Counted from the stretch's first letter, positions 7,663-15,329 are shown. The stretch: DNA of 20,320 nt from JBLHUT01 sp047629975 (GCA_047629975.1 JBLHUT010000024.1:1-20320); one strand, 5' to 3'. Numbers and translations are program-made. The notes: generated from the sequence alone by a model not told the origin.

Positions 7663-9057
7663 ATGATCCCGAACACACTCGCCACCGATGAACTTCAGGC
7701 CCTTGATGCTGCACATCACATGCACCCCTTCACGGACAACAAGGCCCTAGCGGAAAAAGGAGCACGGATCATCACAAGTGCGACGGGCGTAACCCTCACC
7801 GACAGCAACGGCATCGAGTTGTTGGACGCCATGTCGGGCCTGTGGTGCGTGAACATCGGATATGGCAGGCCCGAACTGGCCCAAGCCGCCAGCGCACAAA
7901 TGCTCAAGCTGCCGTATTACAACACGTTTTTCCAAACCAGCCACCCGCCGGTGATTGCGCTTGCCGCAAAACTCGCCGAACTGGCGCCCGGTGACTTGAA
8001 CCATGTTTTCTTTGCCGGCTCCGGCTCGGAGGCCAATGACACCAACATCCGTCTTGTTCGCCACTACTGGAAAACGCTGGGCAAGCCCGAAAAGACTGTG
8101 ATCATCGCGCGCAAGAACGGCTATCACGGATCGTCCGTCGGGTCGGGATCATTGACCGGCATGAGCGGAATGCACGGACAAGGCACCAAGGTGGTTCAGG
8201 ATATCGTTCACATCGGGCAACCGCATTTCTATGCCGAGGGCGGCGATATGACAGCCCATGATTTCGGTATTGCCCGTGCCCGCGAACTGGAGGCAAAGAT
8301 TGCCGAGCTGGGCGAAGAAAATGTTGCCGCCTTTATCGCAGAGCCTATTCAGGGGGCCGGCGGCGTCATTATCCCGCCCGACAGCTACTGGCCCGAGGTC
8401 CAGCGGATTTGTGATGCGCACGACATTCTGCTGATCGTTGACGAGGTGATCTGTGGCTTTGGCCGCACCGGCGCGTGGTTCGGCTCGCAAACCTACGCCT
8501 TGCGGCCCGATATCATCACCATCGCCAAAGGCCTTTCTTCGGGTTATGCGCCCATCGGTGGGTCGATTGTGTCGGATGCCGTCGCCGAAGTGATCAACGG
8601 TGCAGGCGATTTCAACCACGGTTACACCTATTCCGGACATCCCGTTTCTTGTGCTGTGGCTCTGGAGAACCTGAGGATTCTGGAAGAAGACGGCCTTGTC
8701 ACCCATGCCGCAGAGGTTACCGGCCCGTATCTGGCGCAGCAATGGGCGACGCTGGGCGACCATCCTCTGGTCGGAGAGACCAGCATCAAAGGCATGATGG
8801 GCGCCTTGCAACTGACACCTGATAAATCCGCGCGCGCGCCGTTTGCCTCGGAGGCCGGAAAAATCGGGCTCATGTGCCGTGAAAAGTGCTTTGGAAACAG
8901 CCTTATCATGCGCCATGTAGACGACAGGATGATCATTGCACCGCCCTTTATCATCACGCCCGATGAAATCGACACGCTTGTCCGCCGGGCGCGCAAATCG
9001 CTGGATCAGGCGTATGCCCAAGCGCACTCCGAAGGTCTGCTGGTCGCAGGCGCCTGA
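7663..9057 (+). CDS. Class III PLP aminotransferase, putrescine/omega-amine:pyruvate type (SpuC-like)
   Basis: This 464-residue cytosolic fold-type I aminotransferase would move the terminal amino group of a diamine or omega-amino acid to pyruvate or a similar acceptor. Motifs include DAMSGLWCVNIGYGRPE (55-71), the phosphate-binding GSGSEAND (119-126), YHGSSVGSGSLTGM, AEPIQGAGG (227-234), the cofactor aspartate in IVDEVICGFGRTG (Asp260), and the PLP lysine in TIAKGLSSGYAP (Lys289). The LDAAHHMHPFTD block near the N-terminus is typical of the putrescine, beta-alanine and taurine:pyruvate branch. It lies 2 nt before a second PuuB-like oxidase and divergent from potFGHI, so polyamine catabolism is the likely role. 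The exact amine cannot be read from sequence. The Shine-Dalgarno sequence is weak (CAGG), but the start agrees with family length. Confidence 0.88.
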   Translation: MIPNTLATDELQALDAAHHMHPFTDNKALAEKGARIITSATGVTLTDSNGIELLDAMSGLWCVNIGYGRPELAQAASAQMLKLPYYNTFFQTSHPPVIALAAKLAELAPGDLNHVFFAGSGSEANDTNIRLVRHYWKTLGKPEKTVIIARKNGYHGSSVGSGSLTGMSGMHGQGTKVVQDIVHIGQPHFYAEGGDMTAHDFGIARARELEAKIAELGEENVAAFIAEPIQGAGGVIIPPDSYWPEVQRICDAHDILLIVDEVICGFGRTGAWFGSQTYALRPDIITIAKGLSSGYAPIGGSIVSDAVAEVINGAGDFNHGYTYSGHPVSCAVALENLRILEEDGLVTHAAEVTGPYLAQQWATLGDHPLVGETSIKGMMGALQLTPDKSARAPFASEAGKIGLMCREKCFGNSLIMRHVDDRMIIAPPFIITPDEIDTLVRRARKSLDQAYAQAHSEGLLVAGA

Positions 9058-9059
9058 CC

Positions 9060-10361
9060 ATGGATCTGTTAAGCGCGAATGACCGCGCGGGCTGCTATCC
9101 CGCCTCTTATTATGCCGCAACGGCGACACCTCTGGCTGCGTTCGCCCCGGCGTCGGGTGACATTTCGTGCGATGTCTGTGTTATCGGCGGCGGCTACACA
9201 GGGCTTTCGTGCGCGCTACATCTGGCTCAGGCAGGCTATGATGTTGTGCTGCTCGAGGCCCAGCGCGTCGGTTTCGGAGCATCGGGGCGCAATGGCGGGC
9301 AAGTCGGGACCGGTCAGCGACTGGATCAGGAAGACCTTGAACCGCTGGTGGGCCAGCAACAGGCACACCGGTTGTGGGACATGTCCCTCGAGTCGGTCGC
9401 GTTGGTCAAGGACCTGATCGCACAGCACCGGATCGATGCCGAATGGACAGACGGCATCATCCATGCCGCCCACCGTGCCAGAATGGTGCCGGATCTGCAC
9501 AGCCATGTGAACCATATGGCGCAGCATTATAGCTACACAAAGATGCGTAGCCTTGATCGACACGAGATGCGCCAACGGGTTGCCAGCCCCGCCTATCACG
9601 GCGGCTTGCTGGATATGGGCAGCGGCCATTTGCACCCTTTGCGCTTTGCGCTCGGGTTGGCGGGGGCGGCGCACAAGGCCGGGGTGCGTATCCACGAGCG
9701 CAGCCGCGTAACTGATATCAAGCACAGCGATCCCGCCGTGGTCACCACAGCCGGTGCATCGGTAACGGCCCGCTTCGTGGCGGTGTGCGCCAATGGGTAT
9801 CTGGGCGGACTTTTGCCAAAAACTGCACGACGTGTGATGCCGATCAACAATTACATTGCCGCAACGGCCCCGCTTGACCCCGATCAGGCCGAGGCGCTGA
9901 TTGCCGAGAACCATGCGGTTGCGGACACAAAATTCGTGGTGAACTATTTCCGGCGCAGCGCCGATAACCGACTGCTGTTCGGAGGGGGCGAAAGCTATGG
10001 CTACCGCTTTCCAAAGGACATTGCCGGCTTCGTGCGCCGCCCGATGACCCGGATATTTCCCCAGCTTGCCAAAACAAAGATCGATTTCGCGTGGGGGGGC
10101 ACTTTGGCAATAACGATGTCCCGTCTGCCGCATCTGAGCCGACCAAGCGCAAATATCCTGCATGCCGGCGGGTTTTCCGGTCACGGCGTCGCAATGGGAA
10201 CCTATAGCGGCCAGTTGCTGAGCGAGGCCATTCGTGGACAGGCAGAAAAGTTCGACCTGATGGCCAGCCTGCCAACGGCGCCGTTCCCGGGTGGCACGGC
10301 CCTGCGCCATCCGCTGCTGGTTCTGGCGATGCTTTGGTACGGGCTGCGCGACCGGATCTAG
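9060..10361 (+). CDS. FAD-dependent amine oxidoreductase, PuuB-like (second copy)
   Basis: This 433-residue DAO-superfamily flavoenzyme resembles gamma-glutamylputrescine oxidase. The N-terminal block with CYPASYYAATA and the GGGYTG Rossmann motif (43-48) are followed by the glutamate of LLEAQRV and the PuuB-type GFGASGRNGGQ motif (71-81). The C-terminal HAGGFSGHGVAMGTYSGQ block contacts FAD. In PuuB the enzyme oxidises gamma-glutamylputrescine to the aldehyde with H2O2 release. It follows the aminotransferase by 2 nt and is almost certainly cotranscribed with it. It is a divergent paralogue of the oxidase at 1959-3302, so the two probably differ in substrate. Its TAG stop is shared through a CTAG palindrome with the convergent sodX stop. 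Confidence 0.87.
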   Translation: MDLLSANDRAGCYPASYYAATATPLAAFAPASGDISCDVCVIGGGYTGLSCALHLAQAGYDVVLLEAQRVGFGASGRNGGQVGTGQRLDQEDLEPLVGQQQAHRLWDMSLESVALVKDLIAQHRIDAEWTDGIIHAAHRARMVPDLHSHVNHMAQHYSYTKMRSLDRHEMRQRVASPAYHGGLLDMGSGHLHPLRFALGLAGAAHKAGVRIHERSRVTDIKHSDPAVVTTAGASVTARFVAVCANGYLGGLLPKTARRVMPINNYIAATAPLDPDQAEALIAENHAVADTKFVVNYFRRSADNRLLFGGGESYGYRFPKDIAGFVRRPMTRIFPQLAKTKIDFAWGGTLAITMSRLPHLSRPSANILHAGGFSGHGVAMGTYSGQLLSEAIRGQAEKFDLMASLPTAPFPGGTALRHPLLVLAMLWYGLRDRI

Positions 10362-10681
10362 ATCCGCCTGAAGGCTGCGGGAATACGCGCCGGAAAGCCG
10401 CGACGCACGCGCCAGCGCAGCACCGCAATCACCTGTGCCTGTGTCACATGCCCCATATCGACCGAGGGCATGGATTGCGGCGAATCACCAATCAACGTGA
10501 ACGACCCGTCAATTCCGGGGCCCAACCGTTTGATGCTCAGCCCCACCCCGTCAAGCCGGACCAGCACGACATCGCCCTGACACAAACGCAAAGGACCCCG
10601 CCCAAAGGCGAGGTCCCCGTTTTCCAAGGCCGGCTCCATGCTGCGTCCGGAAACGCGTACAACATGCCAACCCGAAAACAT
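10358..10681 (-). CDS. sodX: Nickel-type superoxide dismutase maturation protease SodX
   Basis: This 107-residue protein is a small S24/S26 (signal peptidase or LexA-like) serine protease. The catalytic Ser14 sits in VSGRSMEPALENGD, and the general-base Lys51 in LSIKRLGP. A GDSPQSMPS block (65-73), typical of the S26 fold, follows. It starts 4 nt after the sodN stop, the standard arrangement for the protease that removes the SodN propeptide so that the N-terminal histidine can bind nickel. That role is known for the family and inferred here from synteny. There is no strong membrane anchor, in keeping with a cytoplasmic protease. Its stop is shared with the convergent oxidase. Confidence 0.88.
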   Translation of the reverse strand: MFSGWHVVRVSGRSMEPALENGDLAFGRGPLRLCQGDVVLVRLDGVGLSIKRLGPGIDGSFTLIGDSPQSMPSVDMGHVTQAQVIAVLRWRVRRGFPARIPAAFRRI

Positions 10682-10685
10682 GGCG

Positions 10686-11174
10686 TTACAGAACGGGTGT
10701 CACGACTTCCATTTTCGGAGCATAGGGCGCGACCTTCATTTCTGTCTTAACACCTTTGGTGTCCCAGAACATCTCGGCAAATTCATTGACCATCGCGACC
10801 AGTGCTTCACCATCTGCACGGCTGACGCCCTGCTTGCACTTACCGGCGGCCATCATGATGCCGTGGACAAGCGCATGCACGCCGGGGTGCTTTTCGATCT
10901 GGGGGGCTTTGAAGTAGTCACCCCAGATGATGCGGACTTCGTCTTTGACCTTGGCGGCCTCGATTTCCTTGAGGGCCACGCAACGTGCGATGGAATTGAG
11001 CGTGCCGGCGTTCATTTCCTTTTCGGCGTTCTCGGCGATGATGTCCATCATCCGGACAACCGACAACGCGGCAATCAAAGCGCCCGACGGGTCATAGATG
11101 CCACATGGAATATCGCAATGGGCCTGCGCCTCGGGGATCGCGAACATACGGTCGAAAAAAGCTGTCTTTGTCAT
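10686..11174 (-). CDS. sodN: Nickel superoxide dismutase SodN
   Basis: This 162-residue cytoplasmic Ni-dependent superoxide dismutase converts superoxide to O2 and H2O2. The diagnostic nickel hook is HCDIPCGIYDP at residues 19-29. After cleavage of the 18-residue propeptide (ending EAQA) the chain begins His1-Cys2-x2-Pro5-Cys6-x2-Tyr9, with nickel bound by His1, Cys2 and Cys6. The rest is the expected alpha-helical bundle with VHGIMMAAGKCKQGV. An AAGGA Shine-Dalgarno sequence 8 nt upstream supports the ATG at 11174. sodX follows 4 nt downstream. The window shows no nickel transporter. Regulation may involve the TTGCTGCAAA repeats upstream. Confidence 0.96.
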   Translation of the reverse strand: MTKTAFFDRMFAIPEAQAHCDIPCGIYDPSGALIAALSVVRMMDIIAENAEKEMNAGTLNSIARCVALKEIEAAKVKDEVRIIWGDYFKAPQIEKHPGVHALVHGIMMAAGKCKQGVSRADGEALVAMVNEFAEMFWDTKGVKTEMKVAPYAPKMEVVTPVL

Positions 11175-11185
11175 GGCAGGTATCC

Positions 11186-11274
11186 TTGCTGCAAAAGTTT
11201 AGTCCTGCCGAGCCTATCCCGAGCACGGGGTGCGGCGCAATTGCTACCCGCATCAGAAAGCCATTTGCTGCAAA
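11186..11274. promoter_or_regulatory. Repeated TTGCTGCAAA motif upstream of sodN
   Basis: The 10-mer TTGCTGCAAA occurs at 11186-11195 and again at 11265-11274, 79 nt apart, in the 159-nt gap between sodN and modC. Each copy is a near-dyad (TTGC-TGCAA), and the outer copy extends to TTTGCTGCAAA. The copy near sodN lies in the leader, next to the Shine-Dalgarno sequence. On the minus strand a possible promoter between them is TTGCGC, 18 nt, TAGGCT. This could be a nickel- or oxidative-stress-responsive operator pair, but the function is inferred only from position and repetition. Confidence 0.35.
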
Positions 11275-11333
11275 CAATTTGGCCCTTGCACAATTTCGCC
11301 CCGCTCAGCCCCTTCCGACACCGCTCGGTAGCC

Positions 11334-12419
11334 TCATGAGCCGACATCGCCCTGTGCCACACTTGTCGACTTAACAATCGCGAAACACGCCACTCCGGGT
11401 GCAAGGCCAAGTGCCGTCACAGAACGCCGTGTGACCCGCGCCAGCAAAAGATCGTTCCCCGCGCGCAGACCAACGGCGGCCCCCGGGCCAGCGCCGGGCT
11501 GAATCGTGGTCACGGTCACGGGCAGAATATTGAGCGCGCTGATGCCCACAGGCCGGTCGCGGGCGAGAATAATGTCACTGGCCTCGATCCGGACACGCAC
11601 CACATCGCCAACCGATGCCCCGATACGCGGCAGGATCAACTCCCCCACCCCGAACTCAAGCACACTCAGGCCATCGGGATCATGGCGCACAAGACGCCCC
11701 GCAATGACAGCCCCCGCAGCCCGCGTGCCCAGCACCGGCACAGATGCCGGATCTGCCAGTATCTGTGTCGCGGGACCGCTGCGCATGACTTTGCCCTGCT
11801 CGAGCACAACCAATGTGGTAGCAAGCCGTGCGACCTCGGACACCGCATGACTGACGTACAGGATCGGCACCCGCGTTTCGTCGCGCAACCGCTCGAGGTA
11901 GGGAATGATCTCTGCTTTGCGGGCATCGTCCAATGCCGCAAGTGGTTCGTCCATCAGCAAAAGCCGCGGCGAGGATAACAAGGCACGCCCGATCGCGACC
12001 CGCTGCTTTTCTCCTCCCGAAAGCGCGCCGGGGCGGCGAGCCAGAAAATCCCCGATCCCCAAAAGCTGCACAACCTTTTCGAAAGATGCGGCTGTCGCGT
12101 CCTTTGGCGCAAAACGCTGTCCAAAGGTCAGGTTCTGCCGCACGCTGAGGTGTGGAAACAGGCGCGCATCCTGAAACACGTATCCGATCCGCCGCTTGTG
12201 ACGCGCAATATCAATGCCGCGCGCCGTGTCCAGCAAGACCGTCCCGTCTATCGCAACGCGCCCCGCAGCAGGCGTCAGCAACCCCGCCACAGCATTGACA
12301 ACGCTTGTTTTTCCAGACCCCGAGCGGCCAAAAAGCACCGTGATACCCGCCGGTGCTTCAAAGGATACATCCAGTGCAAAGTCGTCAAAGCGGTGCTGTA
12401 CGGATACGTCAAGGCTCAT
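11334..12419 (-). CDS. modC: Molybdate ABC transporter ATP-binding protein ModC
   Basis: This 361-residue cytoplasmic ATPase drives molybdate import. Walker A GRSGSGKT is at 31-38, the Q-loop VFQDARLFPH at 81-90, the signature LSGGEKQR at 133-140, Walker B LLLMDEP at 153-159, and the H-loop in YVSHAVSEV. The C-terminal third, from about residue 240, contains a Mop/TOBE domain (ILPRIGASVGDVVRVRIEASD ... SALNILP), the oxyanion-sensing part typical of ModC. The ATG overlaps the modB stop by 4 nt (ATGA), showing translational coupling. The length is normal. It is the last gene of modABC; sodN follows on the same strand after 159 nt but is functionally unrelated. Confidence 0.94.
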   Translation of the reverse strand: MSLDVSVQHRFDDFALDVSFEAPAGITVLFGRSGSGKTSVVNAVAGLLTPAAGRVAIDGTVLLDTARGIDIARHKRRIGYVFQDARLFPHLSVRQNLTFGQRFAPKDATAASFEKVVQLLGIGDFLARRPGALSGGEKQRVAIGRALLSSPRLLLMDEPLAALDDARKAEIIPYLERLRDETRVPILYVSHAVSEVARLATTLVVLEQGKVMRSGPATQILADPASVPVLGTRAAGAVIAGRLVRHDPDGLSVLEFGVGELILPRIGASVGDVVRVRIEASDIILARDRPVGISALNILPVTVTTIQPGAGPGAAVGLRAGNDLLLARVTRRSVTALGLAPGVACFAIVKSTSVAQGDVGS

Positions 12420-13114
12420 CGCGCGGCAATCCTGCGGGCAACCCGCGCGGCAAGCACCTCGGAGGCCAAAAGCGCCAGCACTGAAATCACGACCGAAACG
12501 GCCACCAACCTAAGCGCCGCACTTTCGCCGCCCGGCACCTGTAAAAACGCATAAATTGCCGACGGCAGGGTCTGTGTCTCGCCCGGAATGTTCGAGACAA
12601 AAGTAATTGTCGCGCCGAATTCTCCCATTGCCTTGGCAAAACCAAGCACCGTGCCCGCCAGAATTCCCGGCGCAACCAGCGGCAGCGTCACAAGCAAAAA
12701 GGTCCACACACGGTTGGCACCAAGCGTTCCGGCGGCCTCTTCCAGCCCCGGGTCAACCGCTTCGATGGCCAAGCGGATCGCCCGCACCATCAGCGGGAAC
12801 GCCATCACAGCACAGGCGAGCGCCGCACCTGTCCAGCGAAAGGCAAAGACCAGCCCGAACGTCTGCTCCAGAAAGGCACCAAACGCGCCGCGCCGACCAA
12901 ACGCCAACAACAACAGATATCCCGTCACCACCGGTGGCAGGATCAACGGCAAATGAACCAGCGCATTTAACGCCTGCTTGCCCCAGAACTGTCCCCGCGC
13001 CAAAGCCAGCGCCACAAGTATCGCCACAGGCAGGCTGGCAAATGTCGCCCAGAACGCAACGCGCAAAGACAGCGCAACCGCCTGCCATTCTTCCGGGCTC
13101 AGCCAATCCGACAT
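12416..13114 (-). CDS. modB: Molybdate ABC transporter permease ModB
   Basis: This 232-residue inner-membrane permease homodimerises to form the molybdate channel. It begins with the typical ModB start WLSPEEWQAVALSLRVA, then the LPLILPPVVTGYLLL segment. The EAA loop EEAAGTLGANRVWTFLLVTLP binds ModC. The block GFAKAMGEFGATITFVSNIPG, with its GEFGAT core, is highly characteristic of ModB. About five to six hydrophobic helices are visible. It starts 3 nt after the modA stop and overlaps modC by 4 nt, consistent with one modABC transcript. Confidence 0.95.
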   Translation of the reverse strand: MSDWLSPEEWQAVALSLRVAFWATFASLPVAILVALALARGQFWGKQALNALVHLPLILPPVVTGYLLLLAFGRRGAFGAFLEQTFGLVFAFRWTGAALACAVMAFPLMVRAIRLAIEAVDPGLEEAAGTLGANRVWTFLLVTLPLVAPGILAGTVLGFAKAMGEFGATITFVSNIPGETQTLPSAIYAFLQVPGGESAALRLVAVSVVISVLALLASEVLAARVARRIAAR

Positions 13115-13117
13115 CGG

Positions 13118-13909
13118 CTATGGCTCCGGTCCGGTGACGAATCCGTGGGCGTCCAACACATCACGCACCGCCTGCGTCCCCAAAAAATCCACAAATGCCC
13201 GTGATTGTGCAACATTTCCACCCACAATGGCCGCCACCGGATAGCGGATCGGCGCGTGGCTCGCATCGGGAAAGTGCGCAACCACGGTCACACGTGGCTC
13301 AGCAAGGGCGTCGGTGGCATAAACCACCCCCAAAGGCGCCTCGCCCCAAGCGACAAGAGCAAGGGCTGCGCGCACGTTGTCGGTCTGTGCCGTTCGCTCG
13401 CTCAGCGTATCCCACAGGCCGAGGGAGGAAAACGCCTGACGCGCATAAATGCCGGAGGGCACCGCATTGACCAACGCCAGTGCGACCCGTCCCGTCTCTC
13501 CCAGCCGCGCCAAAACTGCGGCAGGATCGCCCAGATCAACAGGTAAATCCGCAGCCGGACCGATCAGGACCAATCGGTTACCAACAAGGTTCCGGCGGGT
13601 TTTGGGAACAAGCAAGCCGTCTTGCTCGATGACATCCATCCACGCCTCACTGGCGGAAACATACAGATCTGCCGGCGCTCCCTGCTGAATCTGTCGCGCA
13701 AGGATCGAACTTGCTCCGAACGAAAAGCGCACCCCCCCTGCGGTCCACAAAGACGCGATATCTTCAAGCACTGTCTTCATACTGGAGGCCGCAAAAACCG
13801 TGATCGGTCGCGTGTCCGAAGCCGCCCCGGCCGTGGCCAGAGACATATTCGGCACAAAAATGCTGATGCCAAACAAAAGCATCGACACAACCGCTGATAC
13901 ACACCGCAT
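13118..13909 (-). CDS. modA: Periplasmic molybdate-binding protein ModA
   Basis: This 263-residue periplasmic protein binds molybdate (or tungstate) and delivers it to ModBC. An N-terminal signal peptide has the hydrophobic core VVSMLLFGISIFV, with cleavage likely around ATAGAAS (about residue 30). The mature start ITVFAASSMKTVLEDIA is the ModA oxyanion-binding block; the backbone and hydroxyl groups of the Ser pair contact the oxyanion. Further family features are FSFGASSILARQIQQGAPADLYVSA and PVAAIVGGN. A strong GGAGGG Shine-Dalgarno sequence lies just upstream of the ATG. It is the first gene of modABC. No modE regulator or obvious ModE box is visible nearby. Confidence 0.93.
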   Translation of the reverse strand: MRCVSAVVSMLLFGISIFVPNMSLATAGAASDTRPITVFAASSMKTVLEDIASLWTAGGVRFSFGASSILARQIQQGAPADLYVSASEAWMDVIEQDGLLVPKTRRNLVGNRLVLIGPAADLPVDLGDPAAVLARLGETGRVALALVNAVPSGIYARQAFSSLGLWDTLSERTAQTDNVRAALALVAWGEAPLGVVYATDALAEPRVTVVAHFPDASHAPIRYPVAAIVGGNVAQSRAFVDFLGTQAVRDVLDAHGFVTGPEP

Positions 13910-13989
13910 TCGACCCTCCTGCGGTCATCCGGAACCTTTGCGCACTCTAGCCGGAATCACGCAGTAAGGGTAGGTCGTTTGACACCCGG

Positions 13990-14017
13990 ATTATTGCATT
14001 GCGACATCTTTACGAAA
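13990..14017 (-). promoter_or_regulatory. Candidate modABC promoter
   Basis: Read on the minus strand, TTTCGT (14017-14012) and AATAAT (13995-13990) are separated by 16 nt, about 80 nt before the modA start. The -10 matches five of six consensus bases, but the -35 is poor. It is the best candidate seen in the 140-nt gap between modA and the insertion sequence. Confidence 0.25.
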
Positions 14018-14113
14018 CCGCCCGGGCTTCGTATTTTTTACACGCACGCAGCTTTGTTGCACAAATGGGCTGATGGGATTCACTGCATGAATCCAAGGTG
14101 ATAGCAGAGGTCG

Positions 14114-15025
14114 ATGAGCAGTTTGGCCCCTACGAAATACAAAGCCACGAATTGGTCGTTTTACAATGAAAGCTTGAAGCAGCGTGGATCGTTGTCGATA
14201 TGGTTTGGTCCGGAGATGGTTTGGACACCGCCGCCAAGCGGCAAGCGCGGTCGGCGCCAGCAATTCAGTGATGCCGCTATTTAGACCTGTCTGACGCTGA
14301 AGGTCCTGTTTTGCATGCCACTTCGCCAGACAACCGGGTTCGTCCAGAGCCTGCTGCGGCTGGTTGGGTTGGACCGGGCCGCGCCGGATTTCAGCACCAT
14401 ATGCCGACGTCAGACAACACTGAACGTGAGCCTGCCGTATCACAGCTCCACAGGGCCACTTAACCTGCTCATCGATAGCACAGGCATCAAGACCGAAGGG
14501 GAAGGCGCGTGGAATGCGCGCAAGCATGGCGGGTCCAAACGCCGCATCCACTGACCGACAGGGTCTTGCGCAGAAATGCACGAAAGGTTGGCGTAAGATA
14601 CACATAGGTACAGACGAGGAAACGCTTGAAGTTCGGGCAATCGAAGTCACCGGCAGCAACATCGGGGATGCTCCTATGCTACCCGATGTCTTGCATCAAA
14701 TTCCATCCGATCAGGACATCGGCAGTGTGACCGCCCCCTCTCGTGCATGTAAACATGCACTGCCGGTCAGTGGACGAGCGCCGGAGCAATTGCCCGAAAC
14801 GACGCGGTCAGTGCGCAGCGCTACCTCGGGCGCACTTTGTGGCGACGCTGGAGTGGATATCACCGCCGAAGCCGTGTCGAAACGAAGATGTATTGTATAA
14901 GACTACTCGGCCAGTCGTTGATGGCCCGGGACTTCGACAGGCAAGTCGCGGAAATCCAAATCCGCATCGCCGTTCTCAATCGCTACACGGCCCTTGGCAT
15001 ACCTCTCACAGAGGCCGTAGGATAA
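14114..15025 (+). pseudogene. IS5-family transposase pseudogene
   Basis: Translation from the ATG at 14114 gives an IS5-type N-terminus (NWSFYNESLKQRGS ... GKRGRRQQFSDAAI). It is stopped by TAG at 14282 and continues in the same frame to a stop at 14552-14554. The first catalytic aspartate is in LLIDSTGIK. About 40 nt of extra sequence after the KRRI block shifts the frame, and WRKIHIGTDEETLEVRA then continues in another frame. After SDQDIGSVTA the expected DGAYDT block with the second catalytic aspartate is missing. An 18-nt palindrome marks that point. Sequence resumes near GAIARND and runs through YLGRTLWRRWSGYHRRSRVET, with the catalytic glutamate, to AVLNRYTALGIP and the stop at 15025. 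The gene is clearly dead. The comparison is with family members from memory. Confidence 0.88.
14743..14760. repeat. Perfect 8-bp-arm palindrome at transposase deletion scar
   Basis: GTGCATGT and ACATGCAC are separated by only AA, forming an 18-nt near-perfect palindrome. It sits at the point where the transposase reading frame loses the block carrying the second catalytic aspartate. Palindromes of this kind often mark deletion or strand-slippage junctions. Confidence 0.8.
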
Positions 15026-15079
15026 GTCCGTCCGGGGAAAGGGGAAGAACGTCCTTCACCCGATTTATGCAACAAAGCC

Positions 15080-15329
15080 GGTTCATTGCGAAATCGTGTT
15101 TCAACATTCCCATAATCCTTAGGTTTTTCAATTTCTATCGATTTGAAATGCTTGGTCGTCGCGGTTTTTCGCACGCCTGCATGTCCCATCAATCGATAAA
15201 TCGAACTGGTTAATAAAAACCTCCGATCCCAATCAAATTTTCCAAAAATAGACCCACACTCGGGATCGCTTTATTTACCAGAGGCTGGCAGGCTTACGTG
15301 ATGCAAAGTCCCCGAACGGTGGGGGCGTG
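15080..15329. other. AT-richer spacer between two transposase remnants; no gene called
   Basis: This 250-nt stretch is visibly richer in A and T than the rest of the window. It contains ATCGATTTGAAAT near 15138 and ATCGATAAATCGA near 15191, two related partly inverted motifs. On the minus strand an ATG at 15192 opens a frame of about 37 codons that reaches the IS right end at 15079. It could be the 5' fragment of a gene broken by the insertion, but the peptide is not recognisable and the call is too weak for a CDS. Confidence 0.4.

Larger units (their letters stand above)
14050..15079 (+). mobile_element. Degenerate IS5-family insertion sequence with recognisable terminal inverted repeats
   Basis: The left end (about 14051) reads GCTTTGTTGCACAAAT. 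The right end (to 15079), read on the opposite strand, is GGCTTTGTTGCATAAAT. These are near-perfect terminal inverted repeats about 1.03 kb apart. They enclose a broken IS5-type DDE transposase gene. I see no clear flanking target duplication, in keeping with an old insertion. It lies between the start of modA and the isomerase/dehydrogenase unit. Confidence 0.85.

Noticed and set aside
7370..7714. Open frames on both strands across the potF/aminotransferase gap (up to 114 codons)
   Set aside because: No Shine-Dalgarno sequence, no recognisable domain, Cys/Arg-rich composition typical of antisense translation of GC-rich DNA, and overlap with the aminotransferase start.
8149..9129. Minus-strand frame of 326 codons opposite the aminotransferase
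   Set aside because: Antisense shadow in high-GC DNA; the aminotransferase has all PLP motifs on the plus strand.
14012..14039. Terminator-like ACGAA...TTCGT hairpin followed by a T run on the plus strand
   Set aside because: No plus-strand gene ends upstream of it, the stem is short, and it sits in the modA promoter region, so a terminator role is not supported.
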